A DNA stretch of 57,751 bases from Winogradskyella sp. (GCF_028289625.1 NZ_JANQOM010000029.1:1-57751), one strand, 5' to 3'. Shown: positions 8,972 through 18,362, numbered from the stretch's first letter. Translations and numbers: made by a program. Notes: generated by a model from the letters alone, not told the origin.

Positions 8972-10174
8972 ACTAGTTTTCATTTTAGGTTTACTGAATT
9001 CGTTATTTACTGTACCTACTATAATTAAGGAGAATAGATACACACCAACTTGTCGATGAAAAAAGTTTTCTACACATCCAAAGAGAACTATTATTAAAAG
9101 AATATTTAGAAGGTCTGTGTTCTTTTTAGTCAACCTGAACAGTTCGTACTGTAAAGCTAAAAAAATCAAGAGGCCAATAATACCTGTGCATAGCAAAAAA
9201 TCCAAATATTGATTGTGGGTATTGAATCTTCTCTTCACAAACCATTGTTCTCTTTTCTCCTTTTGAATAAAGTCTATATAACAATTATTTAACTTCTCTT
9301 GTGTGTCGCTATAACCGGTTCCTGTAAGCAAATTGTCACTTTCGGTAAATATACTATATACGCAGTTCCAAATGACGTAACGAGGTTCCCATTCTCTTAC
9401 TTTGTGAAAAAAGTCTTTCTTTTTGTCTGAATGAAAAAATCGTTTTGAAAGGTTATCATTTAAAAAAAACAGACTTAATACTCCTACAAAGGCTACACCC
9501 ATCAATAATATAGTCTTTTTGATGGCCGCTTTTTTAAACAAATTTATTACAAATACGATTAGAATTGCCAGTATTGCAATTCTAGAAACCACAAGAAATA
9601 CAACAAAAACGCTAAGGACAACTCCAAGAACTAGCCATCTCTTAATTTTGGGGCTTAACTTGTTGTTTATTAAGACTATAGAAAATCCTACACTTAATGA
9701 GTTTATCAATCCAAAGTATAGGCGTTCTACAACCAAAATTTCGTTAATCTTTTCACCACTTGCAATCTCAAAATTATTTTGAGTGTATATATGCTGGCCT
9801 ATTTCATAAATAGATATGAGATTAACTATTCCTGTAGATAAAATAAAAGAGATTAAAACGCCCTTTTTATTTTCTATCGGAAGTGCTAAAAGTAATATGA
9901 TCAGATAAATTGGAAGCTTTTTTAATATGTATAAATCGCTATCGAATGTAGAAAAGAATAACGATTTTAGAACAACAAATAAAACCATTAAAAAGGAGAG
10001 TACATAAAGTTTATTCTTCAACCTTTCTAGTTCGGATTTTTTGATCGTAAAAAAAAACAAAATAGACAGAACGGCAAGAAGAATATTAGGTATTGCCCTA
10101 ACATTTTGCTCAAACGGAATTGTAAATATCAAAGCGTAAAACAGGTAGTGATATAAAGTCCTTAATGGTTTCAA
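8966..10174 (-). CDS. O-antigen ligase/polymerase family membrane protein (Wzy_C-like)
   Basis: A 402-residue inner-membrane protein with about 10-12 hydrophobic segments and a large periplasmic loop (about residues 240-320) containing WEPRYVIWNCVY and NNCYIDFIQKEKREQW, then NTHNQYLDFL, the typical H-N-x-Y-L motif of the Wzy_C/WaaL fold. Members either polymerise repeat units (Wzy) or transfer the finished glycan to its carrier (WaaL). A second such gene lies at 10964-12346, so the locus may encode one of each, but which is which cannot be decided. The GT2 gene overlaps its start by 4 bases. Confidence 0.8.
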   Translation of the reverse strand: MKPLRTLYHYLFYALIFTIPFEQNVRAIPNILLAVLSILFFFTIKKSELERLKNKLYVLSFLMVLFVVLKSLFFSTFDSDLYILKKLPIYLIILLLALPIENKKGVLISFILSTGIVNLISIYEIGQHIYTQNNFEIASGEKINEILVVERLYFGLINSLSVGFSIVLINNKLSPKIKRWLVLGVVLSVFVVFLVVSRIAILAILIVFVINLFKKAAIKKTILLMGVAFVGVLSLFFLNDNLSKRFFHSDKKKDFFHKVREWEPRYVIWNCVYSIFTESDNLLTGTGYSDTQEKLNNCYIDFIQKEKREQWFVKRRFNTHNQYLDFLLCTGIIGLLIFLALQYELFRLTKKNTDLLNILLIIVLFGCVENFFHRQVGVYLFSLIIVGTVNNEFSKPKMKTSS

Positions 10175-10977
10175 CTTTTTTTGGTTTTCTTCTTTAATTG
10201 TGTTGTAAATGTTCTAGACAGGAATAAAAGTAAAATGTTCCTAAATAAACCATAGATTGGATATATCCCAAAATAAAAATTATCTAAAATTACCCTTAAC
10301 CTATTCAAAACCTGTAAACGCCGTTTCGTCGTTGAAATAGAGTTTGGATCTACAATGTAATACATAAGTCTTTCGGTTAGGTTTTCGGCTTTATAGTTAT
10401 TAACAACCTTAAAAAAAAAAGCATAATCTTGGGATGCCCTCTTATATTTAAGCGGATAGTCACCTACTACTTCTAGGATTTCAGACCTAAAGATTACTGA
10501 TGGATTTAAAAACATACTATTTATAAACATCCTTTTCTTTATAATCTCGTATTCAGATGGTAATTGAAGTTCGTGTAAAAAAACACCGTTATTATCCAAA
10601 ACATCTGCGCATGTGCCTAATAGCTTTACGTCACTATGTGCATCTAAATAATCAATCTGTTTTGCGCATTTATTTTCTTTAAAAATGTCCCCACAATCCA
10701 AACGGCCTATTAATTCATAATTCATCTCTAGTGCTCTCTTTAAGCCGAGGTTTGCAGCAACCCCAACACCACTATTCTTTTCTAAATATTCAAAGAAAAC
10801 TCTCCCAGAAATGTATATCTCTCTTACTCTATTCTCATTTGGCTTTTGTACACTGCCATCATCTATTACTAAAATATCTATGTCGAATGGTTCGTTAATT
10901 GATGCTAGGGAATCTTCCAAACCTTTTGGGTTGTTATAGTGAGCCATAACAATGACTAGGCGACTATTTGTATTCAT
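10171..10977 (-). CDS. Glycosyltransferase family 2
   Basis: A 268-residue GT-A fold glycosyltransferase. It begins with VIVMAHYNNPKGLEDSLASI, has DILVIDDGS (about residues 34-42) for nucleotide binding and IGRLDCGDIF, in which DCGD takes the place of the usual DxD metal site (about residues 92-100). The sequence KRASQDYAFFFKV gives the downstream acidic catalytic region. The C-terminal end is hydrophobic and basic, suggesting membrane attachment. It overlaps the polymerase-like gene before it by 14 bases and the one after it by 4, so translational coupling is likely. The sugar transferred is unknown. Confidence 0.88.
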   Translation of the reverse strand: MNTNSRLVIVMAHYNNPKGLEDSLASINEPFDIDILVIDDGSVQKPNENRVREIYISGRVFFEYLEKNSGVGVAANLGLKRALEMNYELIGRLDCGDIFKENKCAKQIDYLDAHSDVKLLGTCADVLDNNGVFLHELQLPSEYEIIKKRMFINSMFLNPSVIFRSEILEVVGDYPLKYKRASQDYAFFFKVVNNYKAENLTERLMYYIVDPNSISTTKRRLQVLNRLRVILDNFYFGIYPIYGLFRNILLLFLSRTFTTQLKKKTKKS

Positions 10978-12346
10978 TCTTTAATTGATTATCCATTACT
11001 ATTAATAGTGCTAAACACAACCAAAACCCATATACTCTAAATGTATCCATTTTTAGCCAGTTTAAGAGAAAACCAGCCATTGATATCGTTATTATTAAAC
11101 TCATTATTGTCTGATTTCCTTGCCTTATAAACGTCTTGTTATAACACCAAAAAATAATATTCATCAAAAGAAACAAAAAAATAATAAATCCTATTATTCC
11201 TGTTTCTGCTAATATTCGCAAATATAAATTGAATACAGGAGGAAAGTTTGGATGATCCTCGTTTAAGTATTTAAATTTAAACTCCCAATTATTTTTCGTT
11301 GCCCAATCAGGAAATTTATCTTTTGCCTCAAACGCCTGCATTCCATGTCCAACTCCAATAATTGGATTTTCTAAAAATACTTGGAATACTGCATATTGTA
11401 TTCCAAACCTTGTCTTATTTGAATTAGAATGCTTGTCATCTTCTAAGTCAAACGAGGCTACTTCATTATAAATAATTTCAGAAGTTGTTCTTCCAAAAAA
11501 GACCAATAATACCGAGCCTGAAAAAAATAAAATCAAAAAAATATTCACAAATAGTTTTTTGAACTTTCTGTCTTTCATCAAGTACAGAATAAATATAATA
11601 ATCTGGACAATTATGATAAAAAAACCTGCTCTTGATCCAGATAAAAATGCAAACAATATCACTAGTGCCGCCGGAATAAATCTTTTTAATCCTTTCTCTG
11701 TCAATATATAGCTAAACATCCAACCCGCAATACTTATTAGGTAAGTAGCTAACGCAGGAGATTCAAAAGTAACCGAGGATATTCTGTATGTCCATCTATC
11801 AAACTTTACTTTAGTAAAAGGAAAGTAATCAAAAAGCAGTAGTGTTTCTCTTAGTGAATCAACCTTGAGCTGAACTATTAAATATTCTATTGTGCCATAT
11901 ATCACTACTATGATTAATGAAAATAAAAACACCCTTCTAATTAAATAGACTATGGTCTTTAATTCCTGATTTTTTATAATATTAAAAAATAGTATAAATA
12001 AAACAACACACGAAATAATCAATGCCACATACTGTCTCAAAAAACGAGACAAGCCAGATGTCTTTTTAAAATAATAAAAACTAATATCGTAAACATTAAA
12101 AAAAGCCGTAAGCGCTATCCAAATAAGGAGTAAAACTACTAACTGAAATATCGAACTTTTGATAGGAATGCTTACTCTGCCCGAAAATAGTAGCAAAACA
12201 AATGAAATTAAAAAAAAAAGAACACAGGAATCCCTATCAAACTCTCCAAGGATTCCAAATCCAGAAAAAGAGTTAAATGGAATAAAAAAAACCCCTATTA
12301 AAAAAATAAAAGCCGCTAACTTCTTAATTGATAATGCTCTTCTCAT
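10964..12346 (-). CDS. O-antigen ligase/polymerase family membrane protein (Wzy_C-like), second copy
   Basis: A 460-residue polytopic protein with about 12 hydrophobic segments. The conserved SGSRAGFF motif follows a transmembrane helix in the centre, and the large periplasmic loop carries NPIIGVGHGMQAF and NEDHPNFPPVFNLYLRILAETGIIGF, the hallmark region of Wzy_C-type proteins. It is a polymerase or ligase for the glycan, acting on undecaprenyl-linked substrate at the periplasmic face. It lies between the sulfotransferase (5-base gap) and the GT2 gene (14-base overlap). It is clearly different in sequence from the other copy at 8966-10174. Confidence 0.82.
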   Translation of the reverse strand: MRRALSIKKLAAFIFLIGVFFIPFNSFSGFGILGEFDRDSCVLFFLISFVLLLFSGRVSIPIKSSIFQLVVLLLIWIALTAFFNVYDISFYYFKKTSGLSRFLRQYVALIISCVVLFILFFNIIKNQELKTIVYLIRRVFLFSLIIVVIYGTIEYLIVQLKVDSLRETLLLFDYFPFTKVKFDRWTYRISSVTFESPALATYLISIAGWMFSYILTEKGLKRFIPAALVILFAFLSGSRAGFFIIIVQIIIFILYLMKDRKFKKLFVNIFLILFFSGSVLLVFFGRTTSEIIYNEVASFDLEDDKHSNSNKTRFGIQYAVFQVFLENPIIGVGHGMQAFEAKDKFPDWATKNNWEFKFKYLNEDHPNFPPVFNLYLRILAETGIIGFIIFLFLLMNIIFWCYNKTFIRQGNQTIMSLIITISMAGFLLNWLKMDTFRVYGFWLCLALLIVMDNQLKNEYK

Positions 12347-12351
12347 AAAAT

Positions 12352-13266
12352 TTAGTGTGTATATCTGCTATCCCATAGCGAAATATCTACACCCTGCTTT
12401 TCTAATTTTTTTACATCTTCCTTAAAAAAATTAATTAAGTACTCTTCGCTTTTCTCATCAATTTCTGGTGAAGGTACTTTATACTTTTTTAAAATTTTAT
12501 GTTTTACGTGCTTTAATTTTACTCCGACGGGAATAATTTTTTTTATGGCACTTTTTAACGGTGTCTGTTTAAAAATCAATTTGGTTACAGGGTTAATATC
12601 ATATACACCACCTGGGTTGTATCTTCTACTTAAATTATTGGGAATATAAGTGCTATCAACTCCTAGAAAATCAAATACTTTTCTTATAGTTTGTTCGGTG
12701 TTAGAATTGAGCTCTTCTTGTGTAAGAATCAATACGTCTTTAAATACTCTTTTAGCTTCTAGGACTTTGTGTGAATAACTTGAGTTAAATGTATAATACC
12801 AAAAATCGGAGTAGTTCTCAGATTTCCTTTGGTCTTCGCTCATCAAGGCCTCATAAAAACCCAATGTTTCCCTATGCTCCCTTAACAAATGTAAATAGTT
12901 TGAGAATGCTCTTTTAACTGGATCTCTTAATAAAATAATTACTTTGGGGCCGTTTAGTTGCTCCTTAATTCTCAGGAATAATTCAGGATAATTTATATAA
13001 GAAGGAGATGCATCACCTATGGCCTTTTCATCGCTTGCGTTCTTAAAGCAGTTCTTGTATGCCTTTAACGACTTAATCTGTGGTTTTTTTATCTCCTTAT
13101 CTCCCGGGCCTTGATTTTGTTTGGCTAAAATATGACTAGTAAAAAAATGCAGTTCTTTTTGTTTAGGCATAAATATTTCGGGATGCTCTTTTAAATAGTA
13201 ATGCAATGCAGTGGAACCACATTTTGGAAATCCCGAAATTATAAAATTTGGTAGTTTATTAGACAT
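12352..13266 (-). CDS. PAPS-dependent sulfotransferase
   Basis: Transfers sulfate from PAPS to a hydroxyl group, here presumably of a glycan sugar. The 304-residue protein starts with the 5'-phosphosulfate-binding loop GFPKCGSTALHYYL (residues 12-25) and has the 3'-phosphate-binding region RDPVKRAFSNYLH (about 118-130), as in the sulfotransfer_1/3 families related to heparan sulfotransferases. No signal peptide is seen, so it acts in the cytoplasm before export by Wzx. It sits in the same gene string as cysN-cysD-cysC-cysQ, which supply PAPS and remove PAP, and that context is the strongest hint that the locus makes a sulfated polymer. Confidence 0.9.
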   Translation of the reverse strand: MSNKLPNFIISGFPKCGSTALHYYLKEHPEIFMPKQKELHFFTSHILAKQNQGPGDKEIKKPQIKSLKAYKNCFKNASDEKAIGDASPSYINYPELFLRIKEQLNGPKVIILLRDPVKRAFSNYLHLLREHRETLGFYEALMSEDQRKSENYSDFWYYTFNSSYSHKVLEAKRVFKDVLILTQEELNSNTEQTIRKVFDFLGVDSTYIPNNLSRRYNPGGVYDINPVTKLIFKQTPLKSAIKKIIPVGVKLKHVKHKILKKYKVPSPEIDEKSEEYLINFFKEDVKKLEKQGVDISLWDSRYTH

Positions 13267-13272
13267 AAATAG

Positions 13273-14568
13273 TTACGATAAAAATGTTTTAATTCTGTCT
13301 TTTTTATAGGCATATAGTGAGGCTGTTATTCTCCATATTATCATACTTATTGCTGTTGCAAGCGCAGCCCCATTCATTCCATATTTTGGGATAAATATAA
13401 TATTAAGAGTGATATTAATTGCTAGTCCCGTTAAAAGAATTTTATGTAGGATGTTTTGCTTTCCTGTCATATTCATGTATATTCCTGAAGACCCAAAAAT
13501 AGAACCAACTAACTGACCGATTAAAAGTAAAAAAAGAGCTTCTTTGGCTTGAATATACATAGGCCCAAATAACTTTAGTACAAAATCGGATAATAACACC
13601 AGTGAACCCGTAGCAACTAGAGTTAGAACAAATATTAATCGAATACTATTCTTTATAAGAGACTTTAGTTTTTTTTTGTTTTGATCTGTGTAGATTTCAG
13701 CAATCTTCGGGGCAATAACGACGTTCACGGACAATAGTGCCAAGGTAGATGCGGTGGCTAGTTTCACTGCAACAGCGTAATATGCCACGTTTTCATAGCT
13801 GTCATATTTACTCAGTAAAATGATATCTATACTCTGCATCATAAAATATGATATGGCACTAATAGCCATAGGGTATGATTTTAGAAGAATGTTTTTATAA
13901 GATACTCGGTGCGAAATAGTGCAGGCTGTTAGCGATAATAGCTTTATACCAATATAAACCGTTGTGCACAGCCAAAGTATGGCAAAGCTTATTAAATATG
14001 ATTCTATTAAGTACGCTTCGAGATTATTAAAAGCGAGAAATATAATTATCAAGAAAAAAGGGAGGTATCTAAAAACATTTCTAAAAACTTCTGATAATAC
14101 CGTTTTTCCTAATGCGCGTACCATATCGATGTTCAACATTGACCATGTATAAACAAAAAGAACCAATATTACTTTATTTATAAGCTGGTAAGCATCTGGC
14201 TTTTCGAAAAAAGAATTTATAAAGTCTTCGCTCAAAAGTCTCGTTATAATAAAAAAGAGCAGGGAAATCGTAAAAATGATACTAATCATCTTAAAATAAA
14301 CTCTTCTTAATTCAAAGATGGAGTTTTTAGCCTTCAAAAAGCCCGAATAATATATGATGGATTGATTTGTACCCAATAAAGAGATACCCCCTATTATTAG
14401 TAGAAATGACCTCACAAAGTCATACCTACCAATCAATTCTGCATCAAAATTATTGGTTAGAAATAGGGAAAGTCCAAAAAATATAAGGACTCCACACACT
14501 CTTAAGGAAAGAACTTTTAAACTACTTCCTAACAGTTTACCTTTTTGATTTACAAGGCCTTTGAGCAT
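13273..14568 (-). CDS. Wzx-type flippase (polysaccharide biosynthesis protein, MOP superfamily)
   Basis: A 431-residue integral membrane protein with about 12-14 hydrophobic segments, charged short loops and the layout of the RfbX/Wzx branch of the MOP exporters. Recognisable stretches include ISLLGTNQSIIYYSGF and IPKYGMNGAALATAIS near the C-terminus. It would flip the undecaprenyl-linked repeat unit across the inner membrane, so the locus uses a Wzx/Wzy pathway, in line with the Wzy_C-like proteins and the Wzz-like protein. It sits 6 bases from the sulfotransferase gene and 13 bases from a small lipoprotein gene. Confidence 0.88.
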   Translation of the reverse strand: MLKGLVNQKGKLLGSSLKVLSLRVCGVLIFFGLSLFLTNNFDAELIGRYDFVRSFLLIIGGISLLGTNQSIIYYSGFLKAKNSIFELRRVYFKMISIIFTISLLFFIITRLLSEDFINSFFEKPDAYQLINKVILVLFVYTWSMLNIDMVRALGKTVLSEVFRNVFRYLPFFLIIIFLAFNNLEAYLIESYLISFAILWLCTTVYIGIKLLSLTACTISHRVSYKNILLKSYPMAISAISYFMMQSIDIILLSKYDSYENVAYYAVAVKLATASTLALLSVNVVIAPKIAEIYTDQNKKKLKSLIKNSIRLIFVLTLVATGSLVLLSDFVLKLFGPMYIQAKEALFLLLIGQLVGSIFGSSGIYMNMTGKQNILHKILLTGLAINITLNIIFIPKYGMNGAALATAISMIIWRITASLYAYKKDRIKTFLS

Positions 14569-14581
14569 ATAAGAATTTAAG

Positions 14582-15103
14582 TTATTCTTTTGTGAGTCTG
14601 TTAATAAGGCCTCGTTTTAGTTTTATAACAGGATATAACTGTCCGTCTATTGTTGAGATAACGAAATTGTTATTGATGGAATCATATTTTACGTATTTAT
14701 TGATAGAGACATTTTTTCTAATTTCAGAAGAATTTATTTTCAAATCTTTATTCCCAAAATTGAGATTTAGTGCTTGTATCTCAATGACTTTATTCTTTTT
14801 ATTCCCTGGAATAAAAAGAATGTCTTTTGATGGGTTATTAGTATCAAATACAACGGTTATATTATCGAAACTAGATGTCGGATATACATTTTCAGAAAAC
14901 TGAATACTTTTTTTCTGAAACTCATCGACGACAATATTGTTCATGGCAATTTTAAAAAAATCAGGTTCAGTGGTCTTAAAGTCGATACTTAAGGTGAGCT
15001 CTTTCTTCGTTGTTGCCGCCTCTAGGTTTAAATTATTGGTTTTGTCTGAGTTTCCGCAAGAACAACAGAGCAAAACAAGAACGAAGAATTTTAAACTTTT
15101 CAT
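14582..15103 (-). CDS. Small predicted lipoprotein of unknown function in the sulfation/export operon
   Basis: A 173-residue protein starting with a short basic end, a hydrophobic core and CCSCGNS (about residues 13-19), which fits a lipobox for signal peptidase II, so it is probably anchored in an envelope membrane. The mature part is rich in beta-type alternation and lysine, with no motif I recognise. It sits between cysN (15-base gap) and the flippase (13-base gap), so it is likely part of the glycan operon. A role at the periplasmic side, such as carrier or glycan binding, is only an inference from context. Confidence 0.7.
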   Translation of the reverse strand: MKSLKFFVLVLLCCSCGNSDKTNNLNLEAATTKKELTLSIDFKTTEPDFFKIAMNNIVVDEFQKKSIQFSENVYPTSSFDNITVVFDTNNPSKDILFIPGNKKNKVIEIQALNLNFGNKDLKINSSEIRKNVSINKYVKYDSINNNFVISTIDGQLYPVIKLKRGLINRLTKE

Positions 15104-15118
15104 AACTTAAGACATAAT

Positions 15119-16375
15119 TTACACAATCATTCCGGCTGCAACAGTTTCATTTGTTGCATCATCTATAAGGATTATGCTACCAGTAGTTCTATTTTCCCTG
15201 TACTCATCAATCATTAATGGCCTAGTAGTTCTTATTTTTACTTTAGATATATCATTCATATGAAGTGTCTTATCCTCCTTATTTCTTGCTAAAGTTTCTA
15301 TATCGATCTTGTAGACAATCTCCTTTATCATAGCCTTTTGGTCGTTGCTCGTGTGTCTTATACTATACTTGGTTCTTGGGCGCGATGGATCATTGTTTAA
15401 CCAGCACAGCATCACTTCAATATCTTGTGTTGCTCTTGGTTTATTGTTAGATCTTACAATCATATCACCTCTACCAATATCTATGTCATCTTCAAGTGTA
15501 ATTGACACGGACATAGGAGCAAAAGCTTCCTTTAGTTCTCCTGTATAATTATCGATAGTTTTTATTTTACTGGTAAAACCAGATGGCATTACTGTAATTT
15601 CGTCGCCCGGTCTAAATATTCCACCTTCAACACGACCTGCATAACCTCTATAATCTCTATTGTCATCATCGCTTTGAGGTCTAATTACAGTTTGCACAGG
15701 GAATCTTGCGTCTACTTTGTTAATATCGCTACTTATATGCATTGTCTCTAACGTATGTAGTAATGGCGCTCCCTGATACCAGTCCATCTTTTCTGACCTG
15801 TTAACTACATTATCTCCTAATAATGCACTTATAGGAATAAAACGAACATCCTTTACTAACATTTTAGACGAAAACTCTTCAAACTCATTAATAACTTTAT
15901 TATAGGCTTCCTCCGAAAAATCGACCAAGTCCATTTTATTAATACAAACAATAACATGCGGTATTTGTAGTAAAGAAGCTATAAAAGAATGGCGTTTTGT
16001 TTGCTCAATAACGCCGTGTCTCGCATCGACAAGGATAATAGCTGCATTAGCTGTTGAAGCACCTGTTACCATATTTCTCGTATACTGAATATGGCCTGGT
16101 GTGTCTGCAATGATAAACTTACGTTTTGGAGTTGTAAAATATCTGTAAGCCACATCGATAGTAATTCCCTGCTCCCTTTCGTCTCTTAGCCCATCGGTAA
16201 AAAGTGCTAAATCAACACCTTCGTGTCCCTTTTTTTTACTCGTATTTTCTATGGCCTGAAGCTGATCTTCAAAAATGGATTTGGAGTCGTAAAGTAAACG
16301 CCCTATTAAGGTGCTTTTTCCGTCGTCTACGCTTCCTGCTGTTGTAAATCGTAATAATTGATTATTATCTATCAT
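15119..16375 (-). CDS. cysN: Sulfate adenylyltransferase subunit 1 (GTPase)
   Basis: The GTP-hydrolysing regulatory subunit of ATP sulfurylase, which with CysD makes adenosine 5'-phosphosulfate (APS) from ATP and sulfate. The 418-residue protein has the G1 loop GSVDDGKSTLIGRL (residues 14-27), DTPGH (G3), NKMD (G4) and elongation-factor-like beta-barrel domains after about residue 220 (GYAGRVEGGIFRPGDEI). It lacks the C-terminal APS-kinase domain found in CysNC fusions; a separate cysC lies upstream in the same operon. The order cysC-cysD-cysN is the usual one in Bacteroidota. The gap to cysD is 15 bases. Confidence 0.96.
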   Translation of the reverse strand: MIDNNQLLRFTTAGSVDDGKSTLIGRLLYDSKSIFEDQLQAIENTSKKKGHEGVDLALFTDGLRDEREQGITIDVAYRYFTTPKRKFIIADTPGHIQYTRNMVTGASTANAAIILVDARHGVIEQTKRHSFIASLLQIPHVIVCINKMDLVDFSEEAYNKVINEFEEFSSKMLVKDVRFIPISALLGDNVVNRSEKMDWYQGAPLLHTLETMHISSDINKVDARFPVQTVIRPQSDDDNRDYRGYAGRVEGGIFRPGDEITVMPSGFTSKIKTIDNYTGELKEAFAPMSVSITLEDDIDIGRGDMIVRSNNKPRATQDIEVMLCWLNNDPSRPRTKYSIRHTSNDQKAMIKEIVYKIDIETLARNKEDKTLHMNDISKVKIRTTRPLMIDEYRENRTTGSIILIDDATNETVAAGMIV

Positions 16376-16390
16376 TATCTGTCAATTTCT

Positions 16391-17296
16391 TTAAAAATAT
16401 CCTTGTCTTTTTCTGTCTTCCATCGCGGATTCTGATCGTTTATCATCACTTCTATTACCGCGCTCTGTCTGGCGCATACCAGAAACTTCATTGGCAATTT
16501 TCTCTAAAGTGTCTGCATCTGATTCTATCCCGCCTGTAATTGTAATATCTCCTAAAGTTCTAAAGCGCACTTTTTTAGTCACAATCTCTTCATGCTCTTC
16601 TAAAATCAAAAATTCGGAATTTGGTATCCAGCTATTTTGTCTCCAAACTACTTCTCTTTCGTGAGCAAAATACAATGATGGGATGGCAATATTTTCGCGC
16701 TGAATATAATTCCAAACGTCCATTTCTGTCCAGTTACTTATTGGAAAGGCTCTAAAATGTTCACCTTCAAAATGTTTGCCATTAAAGATATTCCAAAGTT
16801 CTGGTCTTTGGTTTTTTGGGTCCCATTGCCCAAAATCATCTCTATGCGAAAAGAAGCGCTCTTTAGCTCTGGCTTTTTCTTCATCGCGTCTTCCGCCTCC
16901 AATGGCACAGTCAATTTTATTGGCTTCAATAGCGTCGAGAAGCGTTGTAATTTGAAGCGCATTTCGGGTGGCATTCTTACCTTTTTCTTCTGCAACACGG
17001 CCTTGGTCTATAGACTCTTGAACTGATCCAACAATAAGCTGAACACCAAGTTCTTTAATAATATCATCTCTAAACTTGATCGTCTCTGGGAAATTATGCC
17101 CAGTATCTACATGCATTAAGGGAAATGGAATCTTAGCTGGAGCAAAAGCTTTTTTCGCTAGGTGTGTAACTAAAATTGAGTCTTTTCCCCCAGAAAACAA
17201 TATTACTGGATTATCGAACTGCGCCCATACTTCGCGCAAAACAAAGATGGCCTCGCTTTCTAACTCATCTAAATAGTTTAAATAGTATTTACTCAT
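16391..17296 (-). CDS. cysD: Sulfate adenylyltransferase subunit 2
   Basis: The catalytic adenylyltransferase subunit of ATP sulfurylase, partner of CysN. The 301-residue PAPS-reductase-like fold shows the PP-loop LFSGGKDSILVTHLA (about residues 33-47), GHNFPETI, and GGGRRDEEKARAKER, all standard for CysD; the C-terminal end (QTERGNRSDDKRSESAMEDRKRQGYF region) is the usual conserved tail. It overlaps cysC by 8 bases, so translation is probably coupled. A CysD, rather than a PAPS reductase (CysH), is indicated by the full-length C-terminal region. Confidence 0.96.
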   Translation of the reverse strand: MSKYYLNYLDELESEAIFVLREVWAQFDNPVILFSGGKDSILVTHLAKKAFAPAKIPFPLMHVDTGHNFPETIKFRDDIIKELGVQLIVGSVQESIDQGRVAEEKGKNATRNALQITTLLDAIEANKIDCAIGGGRRDEEKARAKERFFSHRDDFGQWDPKNQRPELWNIFNGKHFEGEHFRAFPISNWTEMDVWNYIQRENIAIPSLYFAHEREVVWRQNSWIPNSEFLILEEHEEIVTKKVRFRTLGDITITGGIESDADTLEKIANEVSGMRQTERGNRSDDKRSESAMEDRKRQGYF

Positions 17297-17891
17297 CGTT
17301 GAGTTTAAGTTTTGGTGTTATGTAGTCAATTACTTTTACCACAGCATCTTCAATAGACTCTGTTTCTGTTTTTATTTCTATGTGAGGGGTCTTGGGTGCT
17401 TCATAAGGCGCAGATATCCCCGTCATGTTCTTTATTTCTCCGGCCCTCGCCTTTTTATATAAGCCTTTAACATCCCTGCGCTCGCATTCTTCTAAGCTCG
17501 TATTCACATAGATCTCGACAAAGTTAATATCTTTAACGATAGTTCTAATATTATCCCTGTCTTTTTTATAGGGTGACACAAACGCTGCTAATACTACTAA
17601 ACCAGCATCGATCATAAGGTTAGAGACTTCCGCAATGCGTCTAATGTTCTCTGTTCTATCTTCTGGAGAAAAGGATAGGTCATTGTTAATTCCTTTTCTA
17701 ATATTGTCACCGTCTAAAGTATAGGTTTTTATGCCCCGTTTATGCAGCTCTTGTTCTACCGCATTTGCTATTGTAGACTTCCCCGAACCTGATAAACCCG
17801 TAAACCACAAAAGAAATGAATTATGGTTATTGGCGGTTATTCTATCTTTTTTTGAAACTTGATAACTATGGGGTATAACATGCTTTGCCAT
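17289..17891 (-). CDS. cysC: Adenylyl-sulfate kinase
   Basis: Phosphorylates APS to PAPS, the sulfate donor of the sulfotransferase in this locus. The 200-residue protein has the P-loop FTGLSGSGKSTIANAVE (about residues 30-46), the APS-binding DGDNIRKGINNDLSFSPEDR region, and KGLYKKARAGEIKNMTGI near the lid. A free-standing APS kinase without nearby cysH/cysI/cysJ homologues argues for PAPS use in sulfation rather than reduction to sulfide. It is one base from the DUF2061 gene and overlaps cysD by 8 bases. Confidence 0.96.
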   Translation of the reverse strand: MAKHVIPHSYQVSKKDRITANNHNSFLLWFTGLSGSGKSTIANAVEQELHKRGIKTYTLDGDNIRKGINNDLSFSPEDRTENIRRIAEVSNLMIDAGLVVLAAFVSPYKKDRDNIRTIVKDINFVEIYVNTSLEECERRDVKGLYKKARAGEIKNMTGISAPYEAPKTPHIEIKTETESIEDAVVKVIDYITPKLKLNDE

Positions 17892-17892
17892 A

Positions 17893-18348
17893 TTAGTTTT
17901 TTTTACCTAGAAAGAATTGCCTCACTTTTCCGAGAGGAAGTTTCAGCCACAATCTCTCATGTAAATAATAGAGCACAAATTTCGTAAATAATTCTGTTAG
18001 AGCAATAAACATCGCTATCTCGTCAAAAGTTTCGAGGATCGTACCAGAAATGACGAAAGTCATGGTTGTTGCAATAATCCTCCAAGATATAGTTTTGTGG
18101 AGCGTCTGCTTTTTATCTACTGTTTTATTCTGCAGAATATTTTGCCATACACGTTCGTGTAAATAATAAACGAGAAACTTAATGACGAATTCTAGAGCTC
18201 CAATTTTTATGGCGTTTTCTAAACTGCAGCTTCCATTAAGACAAGTGACCAATAAAACTACCGCTATAGTATCTGTCGTGGCGACGATACGCCAAGAAAC
18301 ACCTTTAAGAATACTCCTTATATGTGATTCTTTTCTATAAGTAGGCAT
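17893..18348 (-). CDS. Double-DUF2061 membrane protein next to the PAPS genes
   Basis: A 151-residue protein made of two similar halves. Each has an S-W-R-I-(V/I)-A-T-T core followed by hydrophobic segments and ends in YYLHER-x-W: residues about 13-68 and 82-133. These are two DUF2061 domains in tandem, each predicted to have two membrane segments. The function is unknown; its steady place beside cysC/cysQ suggests a part in sulfate or PAPS supply. The reading frame runs 11 codons further upstream into the end of cysQ; the start at 18348 is preferred because it begins just before the domain and avoids the overlap. Confidence 0.82.
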   Translation of the reverse strand: MPTYRKESHIRSILKGVSWRIVATTDTIAVVLLVTCLNGSCSLENAIKIGALEFVIKFLVYYLHERVWQNILQNKTVDKKQTLHKTISWRIIATTMTFVISGTILETFDEIAMFIALTELFTKFVLYYLHERLWLKLPLGKVRQFFLGKKN

Positions 18349-18362
18349 ATTTTTAGTTCTTT

